Source of the DNA: Paenibacillus selenitireducens
GTDB taxonomy: Bacteria; Bacillota; Bacilli; Paenibacillales; Paenibacillaceae
Length of the DNA stretch: 64,000 bases
Assembly: GCF_002021565.1 (NCBI RefSeq)
Contig: NZ_MSZX01000005.1
Coordinates: 124,027-188,026, forward strand
Direction: 5' to 3'
In this document: one piece after another, positions 23,079-33,849 of the stretch
Layout: every line of letters starts with the position of its first letter
How positions within the stretch are numbered: the stretch's first letter is position 1
Translations under genes and position numbers: made by a program
Notes under the pieces: model-generated
What the model was told of the DNA's origin: nothing
Database searches by the model: none
What the model saw: the letters and a program-made list of their open reading frames with translations, nothing else

Positions 23079-24065
23079 ATGAATTTGCGTCCAGTTGGAA
23101 TTTTGGGAACCGGCAAGTATGTGCCAGAACGCATCCTGACGAATGCGGATCTGGAGAAAATGGTGGAGACGAACGATGAGTGGATCGTGACGCGCACCGG
23201 GATGAAAGAACGCCGGATTGCGGCGGAAGATCAAGCAACATCGGATTTGGCTTATCATGCAGCGCTTGCTGCGATGGAGAAAGCGGGCGTAACGGCAGAC
23301 GAGATTGATCTCATCATCGTATCGACAGTCACGCCAGACACGATGTTCCCATCGACAGCATGTATTCTTCAAGATAAACTTGGCGCGAAAAAAGCAGCGG
23401 CGTTCGATTTGTCCGCGGCTTGCTCGGGATTTATTTACGGTCTGGCAACAGCGAATAATTTCATTACGACAGGCATGTATCAGAAAGCGCTAGTGATCGG
23501 AGCAGAATGCTTGTCTCGCATCACGGATTACACTGATCGCAATACCTGTGTATTATTCGGCGACGGAGCTGGAGCGGTCGTCCTTGGGGTTGTGCCTGAA
23601 GGCCGCGGATTTAAATCCTTTGAGCTGGGTGCCGATGGATCCGGCGGTGAGTTGTTGACATTAAGCGGCGGCGGATCGCGCTTGCCGGCTACGGTCGAGA
23701 CCATCGAAGGCAAGAAGCATTACATTCATATGGCTGGCGGCGAAGTATTTAAATTCGCGGTTCGCACGATGGGGAACGCAGCAGAAGAGGCGCTGGCCAA
23801 AGCGGATATGACCAAAGAAGATATCGATCTTCTCATTCCGCACCAAGCGAATATTCGGATTATTCAAGCATCCATCAACCGTTTGAATTTACCGGAAGAG
23901 AAATGCATGATTAATTTGCCAAAATATGCGAATACTTCCGCAGCTTCGATTCCGTTAGCTTTAGCGGAAGCGGACGAAGAAGGACGCTTGCAAGAAGGAG
24001 ACTGTGTTGTTCTTGTTGGATTTGGCGGCGGTTTAACATGGGGTGCTTCGGTCATTGTATGGTAA
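23079..24065 (+). CDS. fabH: Beta-ketoacyl-ACP synthase III
   Basis: 328 residues. Catalytic triad: Cys in DLSAACSGFIYG (about 112), His in LIPHQANIRI (about 251) and Asn in YANTSAASIPLAL (about 281). Opening GILGTGKYVPERILTNADLE is typical. It condenses acyl-CoA with malonyl-ACP to start fatty acid synthesis and in this group prefers branched acyl-CoA primers. Part of the plsX-fabH-fabD-fabG-acpP-fabF run. Confidence 0.96.
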   Translation: MNLRPVGILGTGKYVPERILTNADLEKMVETNDEWIVTRTGMKERRIAAEDQATSDLAYHAALAAMEKAGVTADEIDLIIVSTVTPDTMFPSTACILQDKLGAKKAAAFDLSAACSGFIYGLATANNFITTGMYQKALVIGAECLSRITDYTDRNTCVLFGDGAGAVVLGVVPEGRGFKSFELGADGSGGELLTLSGGGSRLPATVETIEGKKHYIHMAGGEVFKFAVRTMGNAAEEALAKADMTKEDIDLLIPHQANIRIIQASINRLNLPEEKCMINLPKYANTSAASIPLALAEADEEGRLQEGDCVVLVGFGGGLTWGASVIVW

Positions 24066-24144
24066 TTAGGTAGAGGCTATTTATTTCTTAATTCATATAG
24101 CATGACGAGTAGAATGGGGCACGACTGGAAAGGAGCTTTTAATT

Positions 24145-25074
24145 TTGTCGAAGATCGCATTTGTATTCCCCGGTCAAGGGGCGCAAGCCGTTGGCATGGG
24201 GAAAGACGCTTATGATACAGTGGAGGCTGCTCGCAGCATCTACGATCGTGCAGATGAAGTATTAGGTTTTTCGCTTACAGATATAATTTTTAACGGTCCG
24301 GATACCGATTTGAAGAAAACCGTTAACACGCAACCAGCCTTGTTAACAACGAGCGTGGCATACTATGAAGCCCTTAAGTCTAAAGGGATCACACCCGACT
24401 ATGTTGCAGGACATAGCTTAGGTGAATATAGTGCGCTCGTTGTAGCTGGTGTATTGTCCTTTGATGATGCTGTAGCTATCGTGCGTGCTCGCGGTCAATA
24501 CATGGAAGAAGCTGTTCCAAATGGCCAAGGCGCTATGGCTGCTGTACTCGGCGCTGATCGTGAGGCATTGTCGAATTTGTGTGCACAAGTAACAACGGAC
24601 ACAGGTGTCGTAGAACTAGCTAACGTCAATTGCCCAGGACAAATTGTTGTCTCTGGCAGCAAAGAAGGCGTGGAGGGTGTTGTTGCTCGCGGCAAAGAAA
24701 TTGGCGCGAAGCGTGTCATTCCTTTGGAAGTGAGCGGTCCGTTCCATTCTTCGCTCATGAAATCCGCTTCCGAGAAATTGGGAGATGCATTACATTCGGT
24801 AGCGATGAATAACGCATCCGTGCCGGTCATCGCGAATGTGACGGCGCAGCCCGTTATAGAGGCTGAGCAAATTCGCCAGTTGCTGGTTGAGCAGGTGTAT
24901 TCCCCTGTTCTGTGGGAAGACAGCGTGCGCTTTTTGATGGAACAAGGTGTAGATACATTCATTGAAATCGGATCGGGATCTGTTCTTGCAGGACTCATTA
25001 AGAAGATCGATAAGAATGTACGCATTGTATCCGTGAATAGCCTTGCCGCCTTGGAAGGGGAACTCTTCTCCTAA
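24145..25074 (+). CDS. fabD: Malonyl-CoA:ACP transacylase
   Basis: 309 residues with TTG start and AAAGGAG 10 bases before it. Active-site Ser in GHSLGEYSALV (about 93), Arg near 118 (VRARGQYMEEAV) and His in GPFHSSLM (about 202). It loads malonyl groups on ACP for chain extension. Length and motifs are as usual. Confidence 0.96.
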   Translation: MSKIAFVFPGQGAQAVGMGKDAYDTVEAARSIYDRADEVLGFSLTDIIFNGPDTDLKKTVNTQPALLTTSVAYYEALKSKGITPDYVAGHSLGEYSALVVAGVLSFDDAVAIVRARGQYMEEAVPNGQGAMAAVLGADREALSNLCAQVTTDTGVVELANVNCPGQIVVSGSKEGVEGVVARGKEIGAKRVIPLEVSGPFHSSLMKSASEKLGDALHSVAMNNASVPVIANVTAQPVIEAEQIRQLLVEQVYSPVLWEDSVRFLMEQGVDTFIEIGSGSVLAGLIKKIDKNVRIVSVNSLAALEGELFS

Positions 25075-25139
25075 TCTGACGAAGCTTTCGTCTAAGGTTG
25101 CCTAGAGTTGTACATGATGTAGAGGAGGAGAGATGATCG

Positions 25140-25889
25140 ATGTCGAATACATTAGATGGAAAAGTTGCAGTAGTTACAGGTGCGTCACGCGGTATTGGCC
25201 GTTCGATTGCGCTTGAATTGGCTCATAACGGCGCAGATGTCGTTGTGAACTATGCAGGGAGTCAGGCTGCTGCTGCAGAAGTCGTGGAAGCTATTACGGC
25301 GCTTGGTCGCAAGGCTGTCGCTGTCCAAGCAAATGTCGGCAAAACCGAAGAAGCGGACGCATTGATCAAGCAAGTACTCGATCAATTTGGCCGTGTAGAT
25401 ATCTTGGTGAATAATGCCGGCATTACAAGAGATAATTTAATTATGCGCATGAAGGAAGAAGAATTCGATGCGGTCATTGAGACGAATTTGAAAGGCGTGT
25501 TTAATTGCGTTAAAGCAGTCACACGTCCGATGATGAAACAACGCTCAGGCCGAATCATTAACATTTCTTCCGTTGTAGGCGTGTTGGGTAATCCCGGTCA
25601 GGCGAACTATGTTGCGGCAAAAGCAGGTGTTATTGGATTAACGAAAGCTTCCGCACGTGAACTTGCTTCTCGTGGTATTACAGTGAACTGTGTTGCTCCT
25701 GGATTTATCGAGACAGATATGACCGATAGGCTGCCAGAAGAATTGCGTACACAGATGTTAGGTCAAATCCCGCTCGCTCGTCTGGGGCAGCCGGAAGAGA
25801 TCGCAAAAGCGGTCCGCTTCTTAGCTTCAGATGACGCAGCTTATATGACAGGCCAAACCCTCCATGTGGACGGTGGCATGTACATGTAG
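25140..25889 (+). CDS. fabG: 3-oxoacyl-ACP reductase
   Basis: 249 residues. Rossmann nucleotide motif [12 protein letters not shown] (residues 13-24), NNAG near 90, and the Ser-Tyr-Lys triad ([10 protein letters not shown] and [11 protein letters not shown], about 141-160). It uses NADPH to reduce beta-ketoacyl-ACP. Ribosome site GAGGAGAG. The downstream gap of about 105 bases probably holds an additional acpP promoter. Confidence 0.95.
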   Translation: MSNTLDGKVAVVTGASRGIGRSIALELAHNGADVVVNYAGSQAAAAEVVEAITALGRKAVAVQANVGKTEEADALIKQVLDQFGRVDILVNNAGITRDNLIMRMKEEEFDAVIETNLKGVFNCVKAVTRPMMKQRSGRIINISSVVGVLGNPGQANYVAAKAGVIGLTKASARELASRGITVNCVAPGFIETDMTDRLPEELRTQMLGQIPLARLGQPEEIAKAVRFLASDDAAYMTGQTLHVDGGMYM

Positions 25890-25944
25890 TATATTGGTAC
25901 CGTTGGGATTTTTAGGTACCAGGGAATTTTACTGCTCTATTGTA

Positions 25945-25973
25945 TGGTAATTTAGTTAAGATTCTCGTATAAT
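25945..25973 (+). promoter_or_regulatory. Possible acpP promoter
   Basis: TATAAT at 25968-25973 with a weak TGGTAA 17 bases upstream, 22 bases before the acpP start codon. acpP often needs stronger expression than its operon neighbours. The weak -35 makes this tentative. Confidence 0.4.
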
Positions 25974-25994
25974 ACCAAAGAGGAGGTGAACCGG

Positions 25995-26228
25995 ATGTCC
26001 GAAGTAATTGATCGCGTAAAACGTATCGTTATCGATCGTTTAGGCGTTGATGAGGCAGAAGTTACACTTGAAGCATCTTTCAAAGATGACCTTGGCGCTG
26101 ATTCTCTCGATGTCGTTGAGTTAGTAATGGAATTGGAAGATGAGTTTGATATGGAAATCTCTGATGAAGATGCAGAGAAGATTACTACTGTTGGTGAAGT
26201 TGTGAAGTACATACAGTCGCATACTTAA
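25995..26228 (+). CDS. acpP: Acyl carrier protein
   Basis: 77 residues from ATG 25995, AGGAGGTG 6 bases upstream. Phosphopantetheine attachment Ser in [16 protein letters not shown] (about 37). Highly acidic, length as usual. Carries growing acyl chains between the Fab enzymes encoded on both sides. Confidence 0.97.
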   Translation: MSEVIDRVKRIVIDRLGVDEAEVTLEASFKDDLGADSLDVVELVMELEDEFDMEISDEDAEKITTVGEVVKYIQSHT

Positions 26229-26237
26229 ACCTAACTT

Positions 26238-26264
26238 AGTCCCGTTATTACAACGGGACTTCTC
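26238..26264 (+). terminator. Terminator-like hairpin after acpP
   Basis: Perfect 9-bp stem AGTCCCGTT/AACGGGACT with a five-base loop. The T-tract is poor (TTCTCC), so it may only attenuate transcription into fabF and favour high acpP levels. Confidence 0.6.
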
Positions 26265-26346
26265 CTCATTATCTGGATTACCACACTTGGTTTACATAGC
26301 TATTATTATAAATGCAGATTTGCAGTCTATATAGAGGTGATTGTGT

Positions 26347-27585
26347 TTGAAGCAAAGAGTTGTTGTTACGGGAATGGGTGTTATGACATCCCTGGGTACA
26401 GATTTAAATACATTCTGGAATAACCTGATGGAAGGGAAGTCCGGAGTATCGCATGTAGAGGCATTTGATGTAAGCGAATACCCTACACAAATTGCAGCAT
26501 CCATAAAGGATTTTAATCCTGAGGATTACATGGATAAGAAAGAAGCGCGCCGCATGGACCGTTTCGTACAGTTCGCGGTAGCAGCAAGCTTGAAGGCTGT
26601 AGAAAATGCGAAATTAAATATTCAAGAAGATACAGATCCTGAACGCGTAGGCGTGATGATTGGATCAGGGATTGGCGGTCTTGGAACTTGGGAAGACGAG
26701 CATAACAAGCTTCTTGAGAAAGGGCCAAAACGTGTGAGTCCATTCTTTATTCCGATGATGATCGCGAACATGGGCTCTGGACAAGTCTCCATGATTCTCG
26801 GTGCGAAGGGTCCGAACAGCACAACGGTTACAGCTTGTGCAACAGGAACACACTCCATTGGAGACTCGTATCGTCTGATTCAACGCGGAGACGCTGATGT
26901 GATGGTCTGCGGTGGAGCAGAAGCTACGATCCGTCCAACAGGGATGGCAGGATTTTGCGCAATGCGTGCCATGTCCACCCGCAATGACGAACCAGAGAAG
27001 GCAAGCCGCCCGTTTGATACGGGACGCGATGGATTCGTTATGGGTGAAGGTGCTGGGGTTCTTGTCCTGGAGTCTCTCGAACATGCGCAGAAGCGCGGCG
27101 CACATATTTATGGTGAGGTTATCGGTTACGGGATGAGCGGAGATGCGCATCACATGACAGAACCGGATCCAACTGGAGCAGCTCGTTGTATGATCAAAGC
27201 GATTCAAGATGCTGAGATTGCACCAGAAGACGTAGATTATATCAATGCACACGGAACATCTACACCTGTAGGTGATAAATCGGAAACAACCGCGATCAAA
27301 ATCGCGCTAGGCGATCATGCTCATGAAGTAGCAGTCAGCTCGACGAAGTCGATGACAGGCCATTTACTTGGCGCTGCAGGCGGTGTTGAGGCGGTTATTT
27401 GCGGACTATCTTTAGAACATGGCGTTATTGCACCGACCATCAATTTGGACAATCAAGATCCAGAATGTGATCTCGATTACGTTCCAAATGTACCGCGTAA
27501 AGCGGACTTAAATATTGTGATGTCGAATTCATTCGGCTTTGGCGGTCATAACGCGACGATTGTCCTGAAGAAATACGAAGCGTAA
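26347..27585 (+). CDS. fabF: Beta-ketoacyl-ACP synthase II
   Basis: 412 residues from TTG 26347 (AGGTG 8 bases before; TTG 26341 is too close). Opening [16 protein letters not shown]. Cys-His-His site: Cys in [11 protein letters not shown] (about 163), His in [12 protein letters not shown] (about 303) and His in [10 protein letters not shown] (about 340). It elongates acyl-ACP and adjusts chain composition with temperature. Followed after 12 bases by rnc. Confidence 0.96.
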   Translation: MKQRVVVTGMGVMTSLGTDLNTFWNNLMEGKSGVSHVEAFDVSEYPTQIAASIKDFNPEDYMDKKEARRMDRFVQFAVAASLKAVENAKLNIQEDTDPERVGVMIGSGIGGLGTWEDEHNKLLEKGPKRVSPFFIPMMIANMGSGQVSMILGAKGPNSTTVTACATGTHSIGDSYRLIQRGDADVMVCGGAEATIRPTGMAGFCAMRAMSTRNDEPEKASRPFDTGRDGFVMGEGAGVLVLESLEHAQKRGAHIYGEVIGYGMSGDAHHMTEPDPTGAARCMIKAIQDAEIAPEDVDYINAHGTSTPVGDKSETTAIKIALGDHAHEVAVSSTKSMTGHLLGAAGGVEAVICGLSLEHGVIAPTINLDNQDPECDLDYVPNVPRKADLNIVMSNSFGFGGHNATIVLKKYEA

Positions 27586-27597
27586 GGAGCCAAACTT

Positions 27598-28296
27598 TTG
27601 AGTGCGGATTTGAAGCATTTACAACAAAGCTTAAATATTCAGTTCAAAAATCGACCATTATTAAAGCAGGCCTTCACGCATGCATCGTATGTCAATGAAC
27701 ATCGGTTCGGTCAGCATCAAGATAATGAACGGTTAGAGTTTCTAGGTGACGCCGTGCTTGAACTTACGGTGTCGGAATTTCTATTCCAAGCCTACCCTAA
27801 CCGTCCAGAAGGTGAACTGACCAAGTTACGGGCAGCGATTGTGTGTGAACCTTCTCTCGTGAAATTTGCGGAATCCTTGCAATTCGGTCAATACGTATTG
27901 TTAGGTAAAGGCGAAGAATTAACGGGAGGACGGATGCGTCCTGCATTGCTTGCGGATGTATTCGAATCATTTGTTGGCGCATTGTATTTGGATCAAGGGT
28001 TGGAGGTTGTGCGAACATTTCTGAATACCTATGTATTCAGACAATTGTCCAATGATGGAAAGATGCAAATTAACGATTATAAGACCCGCCTTCAAGAATA
28101 TACACAGCAGCATAACATGGGCGTCCTCGAGTATCGTATCGTGGAGGAACGCGGCCCAGCACATGAACGTGAATTTGTATCTGAAGTACATATGAGCGAT
28201 GAATGTCTTGGACGTGGATCAGGGCGTTCGAAGAAAGAAGCGGAACAACAAGCAGCCGCACAGGCGCTTGAACGCTTAGCGAATCCCAAGTCATAG
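27598..28296 (+). CDS. rnc: Ribonuclease III
   Basis: 232 residues, TTG start with AAGGAG overlapping the fabF stop. Catalytic signature [18 protein letters not shown] (about residue 42) and second-site [17 protein letters not shown] (about 117), then a C-terminal double-stranded RNA-binding domain (about 158-228) with [20 protein letters not shown]. Processes rRNA and double-stranded RNA. rnc-smc-ftsY is the conserved order in Bacillales. Confidence 0.97.
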   Translation: MSADLKHLQQSLNIQFKNRPLLKQAFTHASYVNEHRFGQHQDNERLEFLGDAVLELTVSEFLFQAYPNRPEGELTKLRAAIVCEPSLVKFAESLQFGQYVLLGKGEELTGGRMRPALLADVFESFVGALYLDQGLEVVRTFLNTYVFRQLSNDGKMQINDYKTRLQEYTQQHNMGVLEYRIVEERGPAHEREFVSEVHMSDECLGRGSGRSKKEAEQQAAAQALERLANPKS

Positions 28297-28314
28297 AACA
28301 ATAAGATGGTGACC

Positions 28315-28378
28315 AAGAGCAAAAGAGCAGCGGGGCGGTAAACCTTCACGGGTGAAGACGTGCGCTCCTTTTGCTCTT
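28315..28378 (+). terminator. Long hairpin after rnc
   Basis: AAGAGCAAAAG (28315-28325) pairs with CTTTTGCTCTT (28368-28378); further pairing in between includes AGC/GCT. It is followed by only CTTTG, so termination may be partial. It separates rnc from smc. Confidence 0.65.
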
Positions 28379-28504
28379 CTTTGTGAAAAGGCTCGTACAT
28401 GTAAGATTCAGTTGAATTCCTCCAAGAAGCGGTGCCGTCCTATGGACGAACAGCTTAACCGTTTCGACTTGTGTTACAATAGGTAATGAGGTGAATAATG
28501 AACG

Positions 28505-31500
28505 ATGTTCTTGAAACGGATTGAGCTCGCTGGCTTTAAATCTTTTGCAGATAAAACCGAATTGGAATTTGTCCAGGGGATTACTGCAGTCGTCGGGCCG
28601 AACGGAAGCGGAAAGAGTAATATCTCGGACGGTATCCGTTGGGTGCTCGGGGAACAAAGTGCTAAAAGCTTGCGTGGCGGCAAGATGGAAGACATTATTT
28701 TTGCGGGCAGTGATGCGCGTAAAGCGGTGAATTTTGGTGAAGTATCGCTAACACTCGATAATACCGATCAGGCGCTCCCGCTTGATTTTAACGAAGTGAC
28801 TGTGACACGCCGGGTCCATCGCAGCGGAGAAAGTGAATATTTAATTAATAAACAAGCCTGTCGTCTCAAAGATATTACAGAACTATTCATGGACACAGGG
28901 ATTGGTAAAGAAGCTTACTCCATTATTGGACAGGGCCGAATTGAAGAAATATTAAGTACGCGTTCTGAGGATCGTCGGGGTATTTTTGAGGAAGCTTCAG
29001 GGATTGTCAAATATAAATCTCGTAAAAAAGAAGCGCAGCGCAAACTCGATGACACGGAGCAGAATTTACTGCGTATTCATGATTTAGTAAGTGAATTGGA
29101 AGATCAAATTGAACCTCTTCGTGAGCAATCCGAGAAGGCGGTTCTCTATAAAGAGCTTCGCAATCAGTTAAAGACCCAAGAAATCTCCATGTACGTGTAT
29201 CAAATTGAACAAATTCACAGTTCATGGCAAGAAGCAAATGAGAAACTGGCGACGCTGAAAAAGGAAGAGCTGGAATTCTCGACGGTGGTTAGTCAACATG
29301 ATGCTCATTTGGAGAAGCATCGGGTTGAAATGCGTAAGCTTGAAGAAGAATTAGATAAATTGCAGCATGCGTTGCTCCAGTATAGTGAAGAGTTCGAGAA
29401 ATGCGAAGGCTTCGGCGAAGTGCTGAAGGAGCGCCATAAGAACTTAAAGCAAAATGAGCAGCAATTAACCCAGTCGCTCGAGATGCATGAACGTCGAATG
29501 CAGGATAAAGAAGCTGAGGAACAGAACTGCAAAGACAAGCTGCAAGAGATCGAAGCACAGCTTACAGATTTGAAGAATCGATTGTCCGCAGAAGAAACCC
29601 GGCTTGTGGGTGTTAGTGGTGGGACGAGTGTTCAGGCGGAAGAAAGCTTGAAAGGCGAACTTCTGGACGTCATGAATGAAATGGCGCAGCTTCGAAATGA
29701 GATTCGTTATATCGACCAACAGCGTGAGACGTTGGGACGACGGATGGAGCGAATCGAAGGTGAAGAGTCCAAGCTGACCGAACAGAAAAAAGTGTTCGAT
29801 GCCAAAGCCAAAGCATTAACTTCGCAATTGGCTCAAGCGGCTGAAGCTGTGGAGTCACTGCGTAATCAATATATTACAGAAAGCGAACGTCTGCGCGAGG
29901 TCCAACGTTTACTGGAAGAAGCGCAGCTTACGGCTCGTAAATGGGAACAAAAGTTAGATTCGATTGTGTCGCGTCGCGATACGATGAAAGAGCTTCAGGA
30001 TGATTTTGACGGCTTCATGCTCGGGGTTAAGGAAGTATTGAAGGCCTCTCGTAAAGGTGCACTGCAGGGTGTTCACGGAGCCATCGCTGAATTAATTACG
30101 GTTCCTGAGAAGTTAGAGACTGCGATGGAGACGGCTTTGGGTGCATCTATGCAGCATGTCGTCATGGAGAATGAAGCCCTTTCGCGGGAAGCCATCGGTT
30201 TTCTCAAACGTCGTCAATTGGGACGCGCAACCTTCTTACCACTGAGTGTTATACGTCCGCGTACGATATCGGATAGTGACCGTCGTCTATTAAACGGCGA
30301 AGAAGGTTTTGTCGGTATAGGTGTTGATCTGGTTCAATTTGATTCCAAATATAACGCTATTCTAGGCAGTCTCCTAGGCAATGTCGTGATCTCAGAGACG
30401 CTGGAGCAAGCCAATAAAATTGCTGCGAAGTGTCAATATCGGTTCCGCGTGGTGACCCTGGAAGGCGATGTTGTCAATGCCGGCGGTTCCATGACCGGGG
30501 GTAGTGTTCATAAAAAGAATACAAGTCTACTGGGCCGGAATCGGCAGATTGAACAGTTAGATGCGGAAATCAAACAGACGGAAGCTCAATTAGCGAAGCT
30601 GCATGGCGGCGTCAAAGACATGAAGCAAGAGAGTGCTTCCATTCAACAACGTCTGGAGAAGCTTCGTGAGAAGACGGAAGAGAAACGCATGGAAGAGCAG
30701 CAGTATGCAGCGGATATGAAGCAGCTTGAACATGAAGCTCGCCATGTCAGCGAACAACTGGCCGTGATTTTCCAAGAAAATGACGGTTACTCGAAGGAAT
30801 CAGAGGACTTCGTAACCGGTCGTAAACGTTCAGAGGAGAAGCTTGCCACCTTCCAAGTCGAAGAAGCGCGCATTCAAGCAGCCATTCAAGCCGCAGAGTC
30901 TACACGCAAATCGAATGAATCGGCGAAGGAAGAGCTTCAATCGCAATTAACGGATCTGAAGGTTCAAGCCGGGAAATGGGATCAAGAGAAATTCTCTTTG
31001 CAAGAGCAGCTCAAGCGTGTCCGGGAAGAGAAATCAGGTTATATTCGTGATTTAACGACGAACCAACAAGCGCTTGCGCGAATTCAAGAGGATTTCACGG
31101 TGTATGAACGCGAAAGTGTGAAACAGCGGGAAGATTTGAACCATTATAAAATTCAAAAAGATAAGACATCTGAGCAAATTGATTTCAAACGTGCTGAGCG
31201 TGCGGAATGGGTCAAAAAGCTGGAGCTTGAGGAAAGTGAAACGAAGGAACAGCGAACCGCATTGAAGCGTGTTGAGGAACAACTTCGTCAGACGGAGATT
31301 CAAGTGAACCGATTAGATGTCGAGCTTGATAATATCTTGAAGAAGCTAAGCGAAGAGTATGAATTAAGCTTCGAGCTCGCGAAATTCCGGTATCCTGTAC
31401 CAGAAGATATTCTGGGTACACAGAATGAAGTACGTGAGCTCAAACGTAAAATATCTGCGCTTGGCGATGTGAACTTAGGGGCAATTGAGGAATTCCAACG

Positions 31501-32074
31501 TGTGAACGAACGATTCGTATTCCTAAGTGAGCAGAAGGATGATCTCATCGAAGCGAAGACGACGTTGTATCAAGTCATTCGTGAAATGGATGAGGAGATG
31601 GCGAAGCGGTTTAAAGAGACGTTCGATGCCATCCGCCGTGAGTTTGTGATTGTCTTCTCGAAATTGTTCGGAGGCGGGCGCGCAGATCTTGTCATGATTG
31701 AGCCGGATCGCATCTTGGATACAGGGATCGATATTGTTGCTCAACCGCCGGGCAAAAAGCTGCAGAATTTGCAATTGCTGTCCGGTGGAGAACGGGCATT
31801 AACGGCCATGGCGCTGTTATTCGCGATTTTGCAAGTCAAGCCAGTACCGTTCTGCGTACTCGATGAAGTGGAAGCGGCGTTGGATGAAGCGAACGTAACC
31901 CGTTTTGCCCAGTATCTTCGAGAATTCTCGGAACAGACGCAATTTATCGTCGTTACCCACCGGAAGGGAACGATGGAAGAGGCCGATGTACTATATGGCG
32001 TCACGATGGAGGAAGGCGGCGTTTCGAAGCTTGTCTCGGTTAAATTAGAGGATGAGGAAGCCGAAATCGCCTAG
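28505..32074 (+). CDS. smc: Chromosome segregation ATPase SMC
   Basis: 1189 residues, full length. N-terminal ATPase half with Walker A GPNGSGKSNISDGIRWVLGE (residues 32-51), long coiled coils (about 170-500 and 680-1020), a hinge (about 515-640, with GGSMTGGS near 659) and C-terminal signature LLSGGERALTAMALL and Walker B FCVLDEVEAALDEANV (about 1120). SMC dimers with ScpAB load near parS sites and organise the chromosome. The ribosome site GAGGTG lies 11 bases upstream of ATG. Confidence 0.98.
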   Translation: MFLKRIELAGFKSFADKTELEFVQGITAVVGPNGSGKSNISDGIRWVLGEQSAKSLRGGKMEDIIFAGSDARKAVNFGEVSLTLDNTDQALPLDFNEVTVTRRVHRSGESEYLINKQACRLKDITELFMDTGIGKEAYSIIGQGRIEEILSTRSEDRRGIFEEASGIVKYKSRKKEAQRKLDDTEQNLLRIHDLVSELEDQIEPLREQSEKAVLYKELRNQLKTQEISMYVYQIEQIHSSWQEANEKLATLKKEELEFSTVVSQHDAHLEKHRVEMRKLEEELDKLQHALLQYSEEFEKCEGFGEVLKERHKNLKQNEQQLTQSLEMHERRMQDKEAEEQNCKDKLQEIEAQLTDLKNRLSAEETRLVGVSGGTSVQAEESLKGELLDVMNEMAQLRNEIRYIDQQRETLGRRMERIEGEESKLTEQKKVFDAKAKALTSQLAQAAEAVESLRNQYITESERLREVQRLLEEAQLTARKWEQKLDSIVSRRDTMKELQDDFDGFMLGVKEVLKASRKGALQGVHGAIAELITVPEKLETAMETALGASMQHVVMENEALSREAIGFLKRRQLGRATFLPLSVIRPRTISDSDRRLLNGEEGFVGIGVDLVQFDSKYNAILGSLLGNVVISETLEQANKIAAKCQYRFRVVTLEGDVVNAGGSMTGGSVHKKNTSLLGRNRQIEQLDAEIKQTEAQLAKLHGGVKDMKQESASIQQRLEKLREKTEEKRMEEQQYAADMKQLEHEARHVSEQLAVIFQENDGYSKESEDFVTGRKRSEEKLATFQVEEARIQAAIQAAESTRKSNESAKEELQSQLTDLKVQAGKWDQEKFSLQEQLKRVREEKSGYIRDLTTNQQALARIQEDFTVYERESVKQREDLNHYKIQKDKTSEQIDFKRAERAEWVKKLELEESETKEQRTALKRVEEQLRQTEIQVNRLDVELDNILKKLSEEYELSFELAKFRYPVPEDILGTQNEVRELKRKISALGDVNLGAIEEFQRVNERFVFLSEQKDDLIEAKTTLYQVIREMDEEMAKRFKETFDAIRREFVIVFSKLFGGGRADLVMIEPDRILDTGIDIVAQPPGKKLQNLQLLSGGERALTAMALLFAILQVKPVPFCVLDEVEAALDEANVTRFAQYLREFSEQTQFIVVTHRKGTMEEADVLYGVTMEEGGVSKLVSVKLEDEEAEIA

Positions 32075-32111
32075 ATATATATAGCATCTTTGACTTAGAT
32101 GGAGGGGTACC

Positions 32112-33119
32112 ATGAGCTTTTTTAAGAAGCTAAAAGAGAGCATTTCGAAGAAAACGGAATCCGTGACGAATGTCTTCAAGGATGGCTTAAGCAAGACGCG
32201 GACCGCGTTAGTCGAGAAAGTGCAAGATTTGATTACGCGTCGGAAGAAAATTGATGAAGACTTCTATGAAGAGTTGGAAGAAATTCTAATCGGGGCGGAT
32301 GTTGGCGTCAACACGGTCATGAAATTGATCGATGATTTGCGATCTGAGGTTCGTAAACGCAAAATAGAGGATGCCGCAGAATTACAACCTGTGCTGTCGG
32401 AGAAGCTTATCGGATTACTCCGCAGCGAAGAGAATACAGGCCTTCAAATGAACAAGGACGGCATTACGGTCATCTTGTTCGTAGGCGTGAACGGCGTTGG
32501 TAAAACAACGACGATCGGTAAGCTGGCTCACCGCTTCAAGCAAGAGGGTAAGAAGGTGCTTCTGGCAGCCGGAGATACATTCCGTGCGGGAGCGATCGAA
32601 CAACTTGAAGTATGGGGACAACGTGTTGGTGTGGATGTGATTAAGCAGCAATCGGGCTCAGATCCTGCAGCGGTGATGTTCGATGCGGTTCAAGCGGCGA
32701 AGCAGCGCGGAGTGGATGTGCTCCTCTGCGATACTGCAGGCCGTCTACAGAACAAATCCAATTTGATGGATGAATTGAACAAAATCTACCGCGTGATTCA
32801 ACGTGAAATTCCTGGAGCTCCGCATGAAGTACTTATGGTTCTTGATGCAACAACGGGGCAAAATGCGCTTAGTCAAGCGAAGTTGTTCGGTGAGAAGAGC
32901 GGCGTTACCGGCTTGGTGCTTACGAAGCTGGATGGAACGGCCAAAGGCGGCATCGTCATTGCCATTCGTCAGGAGTTGAACCTGCCGGTGAAATACATTG
33001 GATTAGGCGAGAAAATGGACGACTTGCAGGAATTTGATTCCGAACAATTTGTCCATGCGTTATTCGCTGGCTTAATCCGTGACGCTGAAGAATTGGAAAA
33101 CGAAGAAAAAGTAGAGTAG
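32112..33119 (+). CDS. ftsY: Signal recognition particle receptor FtsY
   Basis: 335 residues. NG-type GTPase: G1 VGVNGVGKTTTIGKLAHRF (about 122-140), DTAGRLQNKSNLMDEL near 210 and TKLDGTAKGGI near 275, with an N-terminal helical bundle. The short N-terminus has amphipathic helices that bind the membrane, without the acidic A domain of enteric FtsY. It receives ribosome-SRP complexes whose Ffh is encoded 2 kb downstream. Ribosome site GGAGGGG. Confidence 0.97.
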   Translation: MSFFKKLKESISKKTESVTNVFKDGLSKTRTALVEKVQDLITRRKKIDEDFYEELEEILIGADVGVNTVMKLIDDLRSEVRKRKIEDAAELQPVLSEKLIGLLRSEENTGLQMNKDGITVILFVGVNGVGKTTTIGKLAHRFKQEGKKVLLAAGDTFRAGAIEQLEVWGQRVGVDVIKQQSGSDPAAVMFDAVQAAKQRGVDVLLCDTAGRLQNKSNLMDELNKIYRVIQREIPGAPHEVLMVLDATTGQNALSQAKLFGEKSGVTGLVLTKLDGTAKGGIVIAIRQELNLPVKYIGLGEKMDDLQEFDSEQFVHALFAGLIRDAEELENEEKVE

Positions 33120-33195
33120 ACTAGGAATAACAATCGCACATTCGCCTAGGATGCGTATACGAATGAAATACCACTGGAAAGAAAGGAAGTGCAGT

Positions 33196-33843
33196 ATGGC
33201 AGACACCTACACGTATTCAAGACGCGAAGAAATTGCAAATGCCATTACTCACGGAATCGGAGCATTTCTGAGCATTGCGGCTTTAGCGCTGCTTATCGTT
33301 TTCTCGAGCCTCTTCGGTACGGCGTGGCATGTCGTGAGTTTCACGATCTATGGGATAACGATGCTGCTGCTCTATGCTTCGTCGACGTTGGTGCATAGTT
33401 TTCCCGAAGGCAAGGTCAAGGATTTGTTCGAAATTTTTGATCATGCGTCGATTTACTTATTTATCGCAGGGACATACACGCCGTTTCTGTTCGTTGTCGT
33501 TCGCGGAAGCTTAGGTTGGACCTTGTTCGGGATTGTCTGGGGCATCGCGATATCAGGCGTCGTATTTAAAGCTTTCTTTGTGAAGAAGTTCCTGTTTCTC
33601 TCCACGTTGTTCTATGTTGCGATGGGCTGGTTAATCGTATTGGCGTGGAATCCTTTGGTGGATACCTTAGCTACTGGGGGAATTGTACTCCTCGTTGTTG
33701 GCGGGTTATTGTATACGCTTGGAACGGTCTTCTATGTATGGCGGGGATTTCCATTCCATCATGCGATATGGCATATGTTCGTCTTAGCAGGCTCAGCAGC
33801 TCATTTCTTCGCTATTCTGCTGTATGTCTTACCCATAAATTAA
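33196..33843 (+). CDS. Hemolysin III/PAQR-type membrane protein
   Basis: 215 residues from ATG 33196 (AAAGGAAG upstream). Seven membrane segments; family motifs are EEIANAITHGIGAFLSIAAL near residue 10, SSTLVHSFPEG near 70, DHASIYLFIAGTYTPF near 90 and the final HAIWHMFVLAGSAAHFF with His residues that form the metal site. Related to B. subtilis YplQ. Bacterial members affect membrane lipid state; direct hemolysis is doubtful. It interrupts the usual ftsY-ylxM-ffh order and has its own terminator, so it is an insertion in this lineage. Confidence 0.9.
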   Translation: MADTYTYSRREEIANAITHGIGAFLSIAALALLIVFSSLFGTAWHVVSFTIYGITMLLLYASSTLVHSFPEGKVKDLFEIFDHASIYLFIAGTYTPFLFVVVRGSLGWTLFGIVWGIAISGVVFKAFFVKKFLFLSTLFYVAMGWLIVLAWNPLVDTLATGGIVLLVVGGLLYTLGTVFYVWRGFPFHHAIWHMFVLAGSAAHFFAILLYVLPIN

Positions 33844-33849
33844 TTATTC